NCBI GenBank assembly: GCA_946811185.2
Contig: OX328110.1
Location: forward strand, 19,150,456-19,214,455
From: Hippopus hippopus
Taxonomy: Eukaryota; Mollusca; Bivalvia; Cardiida; Cardiidae
DNA length: 64,000 nt
Reading direction: 5' to 3'
The notes under the pieces were generated by a model that saw only the letters and a program-made list of their open reading frames with translations, did not search any database and had not been told where the DNA came from. The position numbers and the translations under genes were made by a program. Position 1 is the stretch's first letter, and each line of letters opens with the position of its first letter. Of this stretch, positions 50,117 through 61,054 are shown in pieces.

Positions 50117-50332
50117 TTAACCCTTTCAGAACCTTGGACAAAAATAGAGGCATTTGCGGGCGGCATTGTTCAAGATTAGACTGCACATAATGTGCAGTCT
50201 GATCTTGGACCTATACCGTCCTTTAGTTAGTCAAGCCTATTAGATAAAAAAATTGTCTTGGTGTTAGATAATTTAATTTTCAGCCGTTTGCAGAGGCTGA
50301 TTTTTGTTTATAATTGGTGGTGAAAGGGTTAA
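50117..50332 (+). mobile_element. Pal-B subfamily copy with different arms
   Basis: TTAACCCTTTCAGAACC, GCATTTGCGGGCGGCATTGT, hairpin AGATTAGACTGCACATAATG, then ATACCGTCCTTTAG and GGTGGTGAAAGGGTTAA. The hairpin is Pal-B but both outer arms differ from the main type, so the core has been combined with other TTAA ends. Confidence 0.78.
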
Positions 50333-50677
50333 AACCAAAGAAGGAAGTTTATTGAATGTCACGTGAAATGTTGGTATACCAGTCAATCCTGCAGTGCAAT
50401 GCGAAAGGGGTAGGGTAGGACTTTTTTAGTAGGATTTTCGCTTTTGTTTATTTTTAGTAACAAAAGGATAGGCATTGGAATGTAAATAGTCGACCTTCAT
50501 GTTAATACTTTGTCAAGCGTGGAATTCTTTTTACAAAGCTGAATTCTAAAGTTAAAAAGTTCTGTCAAATTCATGAACATTTCCCCTGCCACAAGTTTTC
50601 CGTAGCTTTCTATTAAGCCACAAATTTGTAGGTCCCTATCGACTGGATATAAGGTTTTTCACCATCTTAATGTAATT
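50333..50677. other. Stretch without recognised features
   Basis: Nothing recognised. Confidence 0.5.
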
Positions 50678-50942
50678 GAGCGATGCTCTGTGAAAACGGA
50701 GCCTAATGCATCTGCGAAACGTATCGACCCATGTCAGCCTGCACAATCGGCGCAGGCTGATATGGGCAGTAACGTTTTGCTATCTTTAAATTTTTTGCAT
50801 GTCAAAGGACCAGTCCACCTCATGATTTAGTCGGTCGTTAAACAAAATGGACTTTAGGGGGGCCATAATTATCATGTGATGTCTTGCTTGGTATAATGCA
50901 TCACGGAGATGCATTAAGCCCCCTTTTGCCAGAGCTTGACTC
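50678..50942 (+). mobile_element. Pal-C copy, full length
   Basis: GAGCGATGCTCTGTGAAAAC; stem CCCATGTCAGCCTGC/GCAGGCTGATATGGG with one G-T type mismatch; right end GCCAGAGCTTGACTC. AATT flanks both sides. Confidence 0.9.
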
Positions 50943-51013
50943 AATTATAGTGCGATTCAAATATTTCATAAGAAGTAATGTAACGTGGCTTGAATAATGT
51001 ACCCTGACGAGGT

Positions 51014-51480
51014 ATGAGGGTTGATTGATAAGTTGTGAGCCTTATAATTATGTATAGATTTGACTTTGGGCAGACATATTGCATTATTTTTCAACATAGT
51101 CCCCTTCAGCATCTATACAATTTTGCAGCGGTGTTTAAGGGCTTCAATACCACCTTTAAAGAGGTCCTTTTCTTGACCGTTCAGAAAGTCCTCCACTGCG
51201 TGTATGACGTCATCATCTGACCCAAACTGCTTACTGGAATTGGCCTTATTCATTTATGGAAATAAGACAAGTGAAAGTCTGATGGAGCGAGATAAGCCAG
51301 TATAGCGGATGCTCAATCAATTCAAAACCACAATCTTTAACGGCTGCCATAGCAGTAACAGGTTTGGTCTTTCAGCGATTTTGTCGATTTTGCAAAAGTC
51401 AGTAGCTTTGTTTACTACCTCTTTGACATAAACCTACCAAATGATACCAGTCTTCGGGTACACAGCCTTAATAGTCAGGG
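51014..51480 (-). pseudogene. Mariner-like transposase, decayed 3' end
   Basis: On minus, frames shift but read in order TAMAAVKDCGFELIEHP-like (about 51306-51370), YLAPSDFHL (about 51271-51297), DVIHAVEDFLNGQEKDLF (about 51155-51210) and a GDYVEK-type end near 51090. These match the C-terminal region of mariner (IS630/Tc1-mariner) transposases around the final catalytic Asp of DD34D. TATGAGGGTTGATTGATAAG at 51014 looks like a mariner terminal repeat. Several frameshifts and an in-frame stop; the N-terminal half and the other terminus are not seen. Confidence 0.82.
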
Positions 51481-51587
51481 AATAGTAGGGCTGAAAAAGG
51501 ACTTTCATGCTTATCTTCCTCAATATACAAGGCCCACAACTTACCAAGTTATCTTTCCTCGTAATGATACTATTGGCTATTCTAAAT

Positions 51588-51848
51588 CAGCCATGCTCTG
51601 GGAAAAGGGGGCTTAACACATCGCCGTGATGTATTGTACCAAGCAAGTCACCACATATTTGGGGATCCATAAAACACATTTAGTCCTACGATTGATTGCA
51701 TTTCGAGGAAGAGTGGTCCTTGGACATGTAGAAAATTTACAAGAAGCAAAGAGTATCGACCCATGTCAGCCTGCGCGGACTGCGCAGGCTGACACGGGTT
51801 GATACTTTTTGCAGATGCATTAAGCCCTCTTTTCACAGAACATGGCTC
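51588..51848 (-). mobile_element. Pal-C copy, full length
   Basis: CAGCCATGCTCTGGGAAAAG; stem GACCCATGTCAGCCTGCGC/GCGCAGGCTGACACGGGTT; right end ACATGGCTC. AAAT flanks both sides. Confidence 0.9.
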
Positions 51849-52098
51849 AAATGTATACGCAACTCGCAACTTTTCATAAATACATGTATTTAGCATTTAT
51901 TCAAGGCCGTCGACAGCTGCACGATTATGGCTATGCCCCTTTTTCGGTCGAATATACCAGTACATATAGGTTATAGAAGCATTGTTCCTTTCCCATTTTC
52001 CCTCCTATACCATATTTCTTCCAATCGCACCCCTCCCCTCTTTCCCCTTGACTTCGTGTCTTCGCCATTTCACCACGCTCAATCCAAGTTTGCACGAT

Positions 52099-52332
52099 TT
52101 AAGTCTCTACCAACCAAGCAAAAAAATAGACTTATCCAAACCAAAAGCATTTACAGACGAGAAATTAAGTATAGTTCAAATAATGGGGATTTTCTATGAA
52201 AAGGTAAAAATAAAACCTAGTGTGAAAAAGAGAAAATGCTGGTTACCGGTTTTTTTTTTTTCTCCTTTTCCCACGCTGTTTTCAAAAGCCTTATCCTTCA
52301 GAGTCGTTAAAACACGTAACAGTCAAGTGTAA
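52099..52332 (+). mobile_element. Pal-A copy, diverged centre
   Basis: TTAAGTCTCTACCAACCAAG; CAGACGAGAAATTAAGTATA; core AATGCTGGTTACCGG then a T run where CAGCATTT is expected; right arm CAGAGTCGTTAAAACACG. Confidence 0.8.
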
Positions 52333-52473
52333 AAAAACACTGACGTCAGTCGAGTTCAGCTGCATGTGGGAACATTTTAGACCAATTTCAGGCTGCACAG
52401 AGGGTGTTGCCTACGTTTTGGAGCTTCAAACTTCATCTAACTGAAATAGAGTTGGAAACGGGATCAGATAACA

Positions 52474-52730
52474 GACTGAATTGGATTTTAACGCCGCTTT
52501 AACAGCTCTGGTCATATCACAGTGGTCAGTGCTACAACGCATGTGTTTACTGGCTTTCTCACACCAGTACTGATACAACTTTCTTTCCAAGTCACTGACT
52601 ACTTTCTCACATGCATCAGAGGTGAGAGGCGAAAAATCCTCAGAAAGAAATTATGCCTCAACCGGGTATCGAATTCACAACCACCAGATCACGAGTCCGA
52701 TACGCTAACCACAGAGCTACCCGGGCGGGC
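52474..52730 (-). mobile_element. SINE-1, full length, with 10-bp target duplication
   Basis: Tail TTTTAACGCCGCTTTAACAG at left; body GAGGTGAGAGGCGAAAAATC; head B box GGGTATCGAATTC and A box CTAACCACAGAGCTACCC. TCAGATAACA (52464-52473) and TCAGATACCA (52731-52740) flank it. Confidence 0.9.
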
Positions 52731-52740
52731 TCAGATACCA

Positions 52741-53069
52741 AATAATACCAATAAAGATCATTAGCCGGTAGGAGGAATACATTTGAAATCAAACAGAAAA
52801 ATAATCCTTTCATACAAATGGTTATCAAAATTTGTATTAATTGAGGGTGCTCCTACTTGGACACTAAAAAATCACGTGACTACATCTACTTCCGGTTGAG
52901 TCCCACTCATTGACTTTACCCCTAAGGCCATTCTTGTCATATACATATACCGCGTTGTATGTTGTGGGAGATTAGCCATTTTTGTGGCTTTAAGAAAGTG
53001 AACCCACCCGAAATGCCTAGCGAGGAGTGTGGCATGCAAAATATATTATCCATTACGAAATGTTAATTT
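52741..53069. other. Stretch without recognised features
   Basis: Nothing recognised. Confidence 0.5.
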
Positions 53070-53326
53070 CAGTAGTACTCTGTGAAAAGGGGGCTTTATG
53101 CAACTGCAGAAAGTATCGACTCATGTCAGCTTGCGCAGTCAGCTCAGGCTGACATGGTTCGAAACTTTTTGGTATTTATAGATTTTATTCATATCCAAGG
53201 ACCATTCTACCACCACATAGAGTCAATTATCATATTAAATGGATTTTATGGATTGCATTATGCGATGAAATGCTTGTATAATGCATTACGACGATGCTTT
53301 AACCACTTTTGACTAGAGCACGGCTC
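53070..53326 (+). mobile_element. Pal-C copy
   Basis: AGTAGTACTCTGTGAAAAGG; stem CATGTCAGCTTGCGC/GCTCAGGCTGACATG; right end TAGAGCACGGCTC. Confidence 0.85.
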
Positions 53327-53493
53327 AGTTATACATGAATGATGCTGTCAAACCTTCTTGTCAATTGTATTGCGTTGTCTTGCAAACGCAAGGCGTGTTT
53401 ACCCTTGGAGTATTAAATTTGTGATGTGGACATTTTCCATTAGGGGAAAAAAAGCTTCAATATTGCTATGTTATGATGGTTTTTGCCAGAATA

Positions 53494-53711
53494 TTCGTTC
53501 GTTCGTTTGTACGTTCGTTCGATCGTTCGTTATTCGATCGTTCGCTTACCCACTCGCTCATTCATTCGTTCATTTATTCGTTCGTTCGTTTGTTATTTTC
53601 TTTCTTTCGTTTCGTTCGTTATTTCGTTCGTTCGTTCGTACGTTCGTTCGTTCGTTCATGAATGAATGAATGAATGAATGAATGAGTTTGTTGCTGCTGC
53701 TGCTGCTGCTG
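53494..53711. repeat. Compound microsatellite (TTCG)n, (GAAT)n, (TGC)n
   Basis: About 160 bases of imperfect TTCG units pass at GTTCATGAATGAATG into GAAT units (53659-53685) and then TGC units (53691-53711). Three frames translate this as Ser/Phe/Val/Arg repeats, which are artefacts. Confidence 0.92.
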
Positions 53712-54082
53712 ATGATGATCTCCTTCTCCCCTTTCTCCTCCTTATCTTTACCCGTTTTTTTCTACAGGGTGTAATACAATCAAATTCACTAGTACATTTC
53801 ATTTCGAACAGTTACTTCTAACAGACCTGAACAAAGAAAGATTTCACCAGAAAACTGAAATGGGATTACACAGTCTTTGATAATCGGGCCTTTTTGTCAC
53901 CTACCTTGGTTTTGTCTGTTACTATTAGGGAGTTGCTGTTAGTCTGTTACCACCGGCTCACAAATCCTAAATACTAGCAGTTCATTCCCCAGTGACTAAC
54001 ATCTCACATATGCCTGGATTACCCTTTTTTGTTTAACTTCTTTATTCCATAAACTTTGCTTGACGCACCTGCTGGAAATGCC
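53712..54082. other. Stretch without recognised features
   Basis: Begins with GATGATGATC and a CT-rich tract; otherwise nothing recognised. Confidence 0.5.
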
Positions 54083-54312
54083 TTTAATCCTTAGGGTACT
54101 AAGCGCGACTCACTGACCTTTTGCGGACAGTGTAGATCAAGATCAGACGGCACAGAACGTGCAGTCTGATCTTGGATCTACCCTGTCCGATGAGGAGATA
54201 TGTTTTCTCAAAAAAAGAGAGAAAAAAAAAAAAGCCTTTGAAATAGCAAAATTTAGATTTTTACTATCAGTTTGAAAGTTTCAATTTATTTATTTAGCAG
54301 GATAAGGGTTAA
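54083..54312 (+). mobile_element. Pal-B copy, full length with A-rich insert
   Basis: TTAATCCTTAGGGTACTAAG; hairpin has one unpaired change (CAGACGGCAC/GTGCAGTCTG); A/GA run at 54211-54232 lengthens the right arm; GATAAGGGTTAA. Confidence 0.9.
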
Positions 54313-54609
54313 AGAACATGGCTATGAATGGAGAAATTGCTCGAGATTGGCAATTTATACAGATATCCGTTTTTTTTTTCATTGATTTACATCCAGGTTC
54401 TAGTAGAATTAGTTTTAAACTGTTTTCCTAAAGAGAATCATGAAGTAAAGGGTCGTCCGATATTACCCATGGAGGGCGATTTAATGGATTAAAAGAATTA
54501 ACATTCCAGGTACAACCTAGATTAACCTTTGTGTTAATCCCTGTATTAATTAACTTTATTTCCTGGTTTAGGGAAATTTTCTCAACCATTTCCCCCATAA
54601 GACACTGAT

Positions 54610-54840
54610 CTACCCTTAACCTGCTGAATGAATTGAATGAAACTTTCAAGCCGATGGTAAACAAAAATATGCAATGAGCGTTCAGTTTCAATGTTATTAT
54701 TATATTTTTTTTTTTGAGGGGGGGGGGGATATTCTGTGTCGGACAGTGTAGATCCAAGATCCATGTTCAGTGCAGTCTGATCTTGATCTAGACTGGCTGC
54801 AAAAGGTCCTTTAGTTGCGCTCAGTATGGCATAAGGGTAA
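54610..54840 (-). mobile_element. Pal-B copy with T/G homopolymer
   Basis: TACCCTTAACCTGCTGAATG; T and G runs at 54708-54730; the left half of the inner hairpin is deleted (AGATCCAAGATCCATGTTCA); right arm TTAGTTGCGCTCAGTATGGC. Confidence 0.82.
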
Positions 54841-54869
54841 AGTTTGATTTCCAAGAGAAAGAATTTAGA

Positions 54870-55179
54870 CTGATTGATTGTATGCTGTTTAAAGGCCATT
54901 TTCAACATTATTTCAGGTATATCACGGCGGCCATTGCATCTGTCCATGCTTTCCCGGAGTTTCTTTTACTTGTATTCCTCACAATATGCTTTCTAAGCCA
55001 CTGGCTGTTTTCCCATATAAGCCTCATCGAAACAATGGTCAGGGGTGAGAGAGGAATGAATCCTGTTGCAATGACTATCATCAGTCCTCGGAAAGAAATT
55101 GGCCGAGCCGGGGATAAAACCAGCGACTTCATGCTCTCAAAGCCTTTACGCTACCGAATGAGCTACCAGGGGTCGGCGA
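54870..55179 (-). mobile_element. SINE-2, full length, with 12-bp target duplication
   Basis: Tail TGATTGATTGTATGC left; ATATCACGGCGGCCATTGCA; body AGAGGAATGAATCCTGTTGC; head ACCGAATGAGCTACCAGGG right. AAAGAATTTAGA (54858-54869) and AAAGGATTTAGA (55180-55191) flank it. Confidence 0.9.
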
Positions 55180-55345
55180 AAAGGATTTAGATAAGTGAGG
55201 AAGGTTCTAGAGATTTACTTCTTGAGTTTTTGCGTGCCATAAATATTACTGGATTTCCGTTTCAGAGTTCTTAGAATAGATTTTATCAGTATATATCGGA
55301 TAAAAGAGATCTGTAACTAAGGAGTAAAATTAATGGTTTATCCGC

Positions 55346-55575
55346 TTGATTCTTAACCAAACGACAAAATTTAGGTCTGGACCAAATTGAAAGCAAAAGC
55401 AGACGACAAATTAAGTGTTGCTAAAATGATGATTTCAGTCTTTGATGGGGTAAAAAAATGTGGGAAAAGAAGAAAATGCTGGTTTAACCAGCATTTTTTC
55501 CTTTGCCCACTATGTTTTCAAAAATTCTGATCTACCTAGGTCGTTAAAACTCGGAACTGTTTGGTAAAGGGTTAA
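55346..55575 (+). mobile_element. Pal-A copy, full length
   Basis: TTGATTCTTAACCAAACGAC; centre expanded to GCTGGTTTAACCAGC, an expansion that keeps the palindrome; right end GGTAAAGGGTTAA. Confidence 0.9.
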
Positions 55576-55598
55576 ACGATCTGCTTCTTTCAACTTAC

Positions 55599-55850
55599 TT
55601 TACCCTTAACCTGCTAAGCGCAACTCAGGTCCTTTGCGGACAGCGTAGATCAAGATCAGACTGCACAGAACGTGCAGTCTGATCTTGGATCTTCACTGAC
55701 CGATAGTCCGATAAGGAGATATTGCCCTCCCCTTTTCCTCCCTCCCCCCCCCCCAAAAAAAAAAAAAAAAAACCTTTGAAATAGCGTCATTTGGGATTTC
55801 ACTATCGCATTGAAAGTTTCACTGAACTTATTTCGCAGGTTAAGGGTTAG
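55599..55850 (+). mobile_element. Pal-B copy with C/A homopolymer
   Basis: TTTACCCTTAACCTGCTAAG; strong hairpin; a CGATAGTCCGATAAGG local duplication; C and A runs at 55745-55770; right end GGTTAAGGGTTAG. Confidence 0.88.
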
Positions 55851-56059
55851 GAGGGGTTGTAAGATGACGACAATGATGAATGAGTATTTTTATCGTACAG
55901 AATTGTCATCGAGCAAAGCAATGCCAAGGAAAGACATGAGTAATGAGCTTTCAATGTAATATGGTCGAAATACTGTCGAAAGGGGCGTAAAACACCATTT
56001 GCTTCCATTCAAGGCTAAATTAACTTCATGGGCAATGACAACCTTTTTCACAATAGTTT

Positions 56060-56294
56060 GAGTCATGCTTCGGCAAAAGGGGGCTTAATGCATCTCCGTG
56101 ATCCATGGTACCAAGCACGCCATCACGTACTTATGGATCCGTAATATTCGCTTTTTTCATTAACAACCGACTTAATCATGAGGTAGATTTGTCCTTGGAC
56201 TTATAGAAAATTGATAAATAGCGAAAAGTTTCGGCCCAGGTCAGCCTGCGCAGACTGCAAATGCATTAAGCAAGCTTTTCACAGGTTATGGCTC
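56060..56294 (-). mobile_element. Pal-C copy with half hairpin
   Basis: GAGTCATGCTTCGGCAAAAG; CCCAGGTCAGCCTGCGCAGA then directly CTGCAAATGCATTAAGC, so the second stem half is deleted; right end GTTATGGCTC. Confidence 0.87.
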
Positions 56295-56564
56295 ATTTTG
56301 CCTCCGACAAGTATCTCATTTCAAAGGTTAAGCTCTGTAATGTATGCGCATGCGTAGCAATGTACTTTACAGCGATTGGTTATTGTTATTCGGAATAGTC
56401 ACGGTACAGGTGTGTTTCTATGGTTAAAGGATGGTGAAAGAATCAGCCTTTTTCGTTACCTTTCATCCGTAAAGTTTGGGTAACGCCACACTTATTGACC
56501 TCTGTGGCTTTTTCTCTAATTAGTTTTCAAAAATTCTTCTCTTTCTGTTTTTATGATATGCAAC

Positions 56565-56629
56565 GCCTTGCTTGATATAATGCAGTACGAATATCTATGC
56601 GTAAACCCCCATTTCAGCAGAGCGACGCC
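56565..56629 (+). repeat. Pal-C right-end fragment
   Basis: GCTTGATATAATGCAGTACG and CCCATTTCAGCAGAGCGACG match the last 65 bases of the family. Confidence 0.72.
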
Positions 56630-56751
56630 AGTTTTTTTTTTATATTTTAACTCACATTGCCATCTGCCTTCGAGGACTTGTGTGCTCTTGTGGGAATAAA
56701 CAATGTTTAAACATATATCTGATAATTTATGTTTTAACCATGAATTAATTT

Positions 56752-56959
56752 GAGCCACGCTCAGGCAAAAGAGGGCTGAAATAATGCATCTCCGTGATTC
56801 ATTATACAAAGTAAGTCATCACATGATTATGATTCCATAGGATCAATTTTGTCTAAAAATCGACTAAATCATGAGGTAGAATGTCATTGGCCAGGCAGAA
56901 AATTGGCACAGAGCAAAAAGTTTCGATCCAGGTCAGCATGGCAGGTACAGCATGGCGCA
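56752..56959 (-). mobile_element. Pal-C copy with half hairpin
   Basis: GAGCCACGCTCAGGCAAAAG; stem GATCCAGGTCAGCATGGCAG then straight to TACAGCATGGCGC. Like 56060, the second half-stem and right arm are lost. Confidence 0.8.
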
Positions 56960-57999
56960 TTTACCTTGTTTTTTTGGGAGACAATGAGTTAAGTCAGTCT
57001 TAATTTAAAGAATTCGACCATATTGTCCCCATGGTCATACATGTTGGTACCAAATTAATCTATTTTTTTTTTTGTGTGCATTCAGCATCTAATTATGTGT
57101 AACGTAAATAAAAAAGATAGTTTAATTCCCTAAGGTAATATGAGAATAAAATAACAAAGGGTTGGCCAAATAAACGTGTTTAACCCTTAAGTTAAACCGG
57201 ATGGAAATTCCGCCTTCTTTTTTGTTTGAAAGAAAAAGAAAACCGCAAGCATGTGAAATATGGTGGCTAGACTTGGCAATAGCGCCCTGACCCGCTTCGT
57301 AATATTTGAACTTTCATGTTTAGTTACTCCTATAATTCAATCAATACCCTTAAATATCTGTAATTATTTGTTTTATCCGTACATCTTTAAGTGGAGAATT
57401 TGTTCATGTCATACCTTAATCGATTAAATAAATCAACCACAACTGATTAATGTGTCAGTGTTTAAATTCTTTTTGAATACATTTATAAACTTTTTAGATA
57501 ATCTTTTATCTGCTTCGAGTAGTTAATTTATAGCGATTGTCATGATATAATGTAGTTAATTTATCTTCAGAACCCATTACTGTACATGCTGGTTTGAGAT
57601 CTACAAAAAATACTGGTATGAAACAGATTCGATTTAATGGAAAGGAAATACTATTTTAGAATTATATTGAAAGATTAGATGAAAAAAAAAAGCGATTGAT
57701 TATTACTTCCTCTTGCCAATTTTCACGCAATGATTTAAAGAGAATTAAACTGAATGATTAGATATTCTTAGAAAAAAAAATCATTATAGGCGAATCTGCC
57801 ATTTTACATTCTGATTTTTATCTAAAGAGGATTGCAAGACTGATCGATTATTGGTTATCGATTTATTTATTTATTTCATTGTGGTAACAGCTGTCGCGTA
57901 ATTTTCATTCATAGAAATGAGACAGTCGAATATCCCTGTACACCGCACCTTATCGTGTTTTGTGGTTTTGTGGGAACGAGAGGTAGAGAAGCTTAGTTC
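56960..57999. other. Longest clearly repeat-poor stretch in the right half
   Basis: Very AT-rich. No Pal, SINE or microsatellite recognised, no ORF above about 60 codons, no clear splice signals. Confidence 0.5.
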
Positions 58000-58207
58000 T
58001 TAACCCAGTGAAACCGAATTCAATTGCATTTGCGGACAATGTAGATCAAGATCAGACTGCACAAAACGTGCAGTCTGATCTTAGATCTACAATGCCCGCT
58101 GCTTTGTTCCGTAGTATGATGGAAATATACTTGAAAATAGTAATATTGTGGCTTCCTTATTCCAAATTGAAAAGGTCTGATTTATTAATTCAGCGCCTGA
58201 AGGGTGA
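58000..58207 (+). mobile_element. Pal-B subfamily copy
   Basis: TTAACCCAGTGAAACC, GCATTTGCGGACAATGTAGA, hairpin with loop AAAAC, ATCTACAATGCCCGC, right arm TTATTAATTCAGCGCCTGAA. Outer arms resemble 50117 more than the main type. Confidence 0.78.
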
Positions 58208-58624
58208 ACGGTTGCGTGTACATGGTGTAATTCATATAGAGTTTTCGTATATCTTTCATTGTGAACTTTGAAGTAGAGCTGTACGGATGGTTTTTTGGTG
58301 CGGAAGTTAAACAAAATAAAGATTGATTAGAGATTAAAGGGATTAAAAAAAAAATCGTTTGCCTTAAAAACAGAACAGAACGGGGAACAGGCTTTATAAA
58401 AGAATTGAATTGTGACCAGGCGCCGTAACAAGAAATAAATGTATATAAAGCACAATGTTGGTTATCAACGTGATTAAATTACTGCTACTAAAGAAATATT
58501 AACAGAACTGATAAAGTTGCTGAAAAGGAAAGTTTGTAGAGTTACCACTGAATATACACATATGTTATTGACAGTTGAAGATAATCAATATATTTATAAA
58601 GATTCTACGATGGTTTTATTACAG

Positions 58625-58679
58625 GAAGTGGATCTTACATTCAGTCGGAGATCGTTTAGGAGGGAAAAGAGAAATTCAG
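58625..58679 (+). other. Weak exon candidate, 55 bases
   Basis: GGTTTTATTACAG precedes and CAGGTGAGAG closes it. The frame EVDLTFSRRSFRREKRNS is open. The acceptor tract is short and the size small, so chance is likely. If real, same strand as the exon at 35318. Confidence 0.18.
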
Positions 58680-58803
58680 GTGAGAGAACTTTAACACATT
58701 AATTAATTTTTCTTATTTTATATCATTATTTTTTTTTTTATAATTTGGTGTGGTGAAACAAGCTATTAAGCCTAAAAATGCATAGAGCATATTTCGTTCC
58801 CAT

Positions 58804-58862
58804 TTCGGACACGCAGTAGATCATAGATCGGACCACACATCTTGTTTGATCCACGTTGTCAT
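58804..58862. repeat. Pal-B remnant
   Basis: TTTCGGACACGCAGTAGATC, ATAGATCGGACCACACATCT and GTTTGATCCACGTTGTC. Confidence 0.5.
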
Positions 58863-59424
58863 ATATACTGAGCATATCTGGCAAAGAATAAAACATGAAT
58901 TGGAATCGAGCAAGTTCTGGTTAGGCTTATCTTGATATATAATTTCTTGAAAAGAACACACCATGTCAAAATTGACTTCAGTAATTGGTAATTCACCACT
59001 ATTATTTTATACGTTACATATGATTCTGTCGTATATGATATTTTTTAAGTTTGGTGAAACTGACCCGAACATTGATACTTTGTAATTTTTTTCTTTTTTT
59101 TTTAAACATAAAGCAAAAATAGAAATTGAAGCCATTCAACAGATTTTCGTTCGTACAGGGATCATATATAGAGTATATAAGATGCCTGGTTCGTAAGGAC
59201 CTATATTTTAGTTTAAAAATTGCGTTTGTTATTTTTTTTTAGATAATAATACATATTCATCCTTTTCATGATCAGAAGTTATTCAGCTTTACACTTAGAA
59301 ATGAGCATTATCAACTGAAAGTGCAACAAAAGTGTTTCAACTATGCGAAGTAAATCTTTCAAGTTAATTTGTGGAAATAAGTTCTAGGGGTAGTTTTGCT
59401 ACCGGTACGAAATATTACATCAGT

Positions 59425-60037
59425 TTAAAGCCTTGGTCACACCGAGCTAACGGACGAGTAACGGATAAAAAATCATGTTATCCGTTCGTGTCCGTTCGTA
59501 TCCGTTTTATATCCGTTTCTTATCCGGGGAATCCGCTACTTGTCCGGCGATGTCCGGCGATGTCTGTTCCGTCCGGTGGGAAGTTTTGAGCATGTTCAAA
59601 ACTTTCCACCGGACAAAACGGACAGAGACATGCAAATGATAGACTTTGTATGCATCTGACAATTTATTCCCTCGGCATGTCACGTGACCGGTACGTTCCT
59701 CGTACGTTAGTGTTAGGTACATTTCCGTTCATCTTACGTTTTGTCCGGTTCTCATGCGTTGCACTTCCGTTTTATCCGATACAAGTCCCTTACCCATACG
59801 GTGATATCCGTTAATAGACCGTGTAGTATTCGGCACATATCCGGTAAACGTGCGTTTTTTTCCGTTACATGTGCGGTACTCGTACGGTCATTGTGTGGCT
59901 TCTTCGCTTCACACACCGATCGCGTGAGCCTCGAGCGGCAGAGGAGATCAATTTTGTCACCGGATAACCAAATTCTGCATGTTTTTGTCCGTTTTCCCCC
60001 CGTTACATATTCGTTAGCCGGTCTGACCAAGCCTTAA
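59425..60037. mobile_element. Fold-L: 613-bp inverted-repeat element with TTAA ends
   Basis: TTAAAGCCTTGGTCACACCG at left; TCTGACCAAGCCTTAA at right, inverted over about 27 bp. The interior is dense in TCCGTT-type motifs and their complements. A perfect-looking inner hairpin at 59561-59630 has arms CCGTCCGGTGGGAAGTTTTG and its partner around GCATG. ORFs of 92-98 codons on both strands are by-products. Single copy here. Confidence 0.85.
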
Positions 60038-60264
60038 AATTCAGTGAGTTTGCCATAGCTGAAATTTTGTTTTGGCCAGGTTTTTGCCTTCTTTTGTCAC
60101 CACGTTTCAATTGAAATGCGAGGGGCATAATCGTCAATTTGATAGCAATAAAAAGTACGTCTCTTACTCCACTTGGAGAGTACAGTCAAGCACGGTTATG
60201 AAGACGCTTTGACTCTCCATACCTTCAGTACTTTGAATCTGTACAGTGAGTTAAGCTCGGAACT

Positions 60265-60477
60265 CGGACCCTTAGGCTGCTGAGCGCGACTCAAGGAACT
60301 TTTGCAGACAGTGTCGATCAAAATCAGACTACACAGAACGTGCAGTCTGATCTTGGATCTACACTGTCCGATAAGAAGATATCTTTCCCCCAAAAATTAA
60401 CTTTGAAATTACAACATTTAGGTTTTTACTATCGGTTTGAACGTTTCATTTAACTTATTTAGCAGATTAAGGGTTAA
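60265..60477 (+). mobile_element. Pal-B copy, full length, joined to Pal-A
   Basis: CGGACCCTTAGGCTGCTGAG; hairpin GATCAAAATCAGACTACAC/GTGCAGTCTGATCTTGGATC with three mismatches; ends AAGGGTTAA, shared with the next copy. Confidence 0.9.
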
Positions 60478-60674
60478 ACTTTAACCAGAGGAAAAAATTC
60501 TAGACTTGTCCAAGTTGAAAGCATTTGCAAACGAAAAATTAAATATAACTCAAACAGTGGGATGCGGTTTTGAAATAAAAGAAAACTTTGTGAGAAATGG
60601 AGAAAGTTCTTTTTTCTCATGTTTTCCAAAGTCTCTTCTTCCTCAGGTTTGTTAAAATCGGGATCATTTCACAG
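60474..60674 (+). mobile_element. Pal-A copy sharing TTAA, core lost
   Basis: TTAAACTTTAACCAGAGG; long arm complete; core collapsed to GGAGAAAGTTCTTTTTTCTC; right arm CTCAGGTTTGTTAAAATCGG. Confidence 0.8.
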
Positions 60675-60745
60675 GCAGAATCCATTATTTTAGCCAAATT
60701 TCATTTGTCCTCTGCATATACTTTCCAGCTAGATGTGGCAAAGAC
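60675..60745 (-). repeat. Pal-A long-arm fragment, inverted
   Basis: CAGAATCCATTATTTTAGCC and ATTTGTCCTCTGCATATACT: the long arm in the opposite orientation to its neighbours. Confidence 0.7.
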
Positions 60746-60823
60746 TTATACATGGCCTGGGGTTCACATTTTTACATTTACATTTTTTCCCTTCATCTAT
60801 AGAGTAGTCTGCAGCAAATATGC

Positions 60824-61054
60824 TCAATTCTTTTCCACAGGAAAAGATTTTGATCTAGTCCAAAATCCAAAGCATTTGCAGACGACAAATTAAATGTAGC
60901 TCAGATAATGGAACTTGTCTGTGAAAGGATAGAAAACATTGTGAGAAAAGGAGAAAATGCTGGTTACCAGCATTTTCTCCTTTTCCCACAATTTTTTCAA
61001 AAGTCTATTTCAATCATGGTCGTTAAAACTAGGGATTGTGTGCTTAAGGGGAAA
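60824..61054 (+). mobile_element. Pal-A copy, full length
   Basis: TCAATTCTTTTCCACAGG; CAGACGACAAATTAAATGTA; intact core; right arm CATGGTCGTTAAAACTAGGG, end eroded. Confidence 0.9.

Larger units (their letters stand above)
58208..59424. other. AT-rich stretch, mostly unrecognised
   Basis: Apart from the weak exon candidate (58625) and a Pal-B scrap (58804), only T and A runs are visible. Confidence 0.45.

Noticed and set aside
53358..53669. 103-codon ORF rich in Val-Arg-Ser-Phe
   Set aside because: It reads through the (TTCG)n microsatellite.
59741..60037. 98- and 92-codon ORFs on both strands
   Set aside because: They lie inside Fold-L; its TCCG-rich interior is poor in stop codons on both strands, so open frames are expected.
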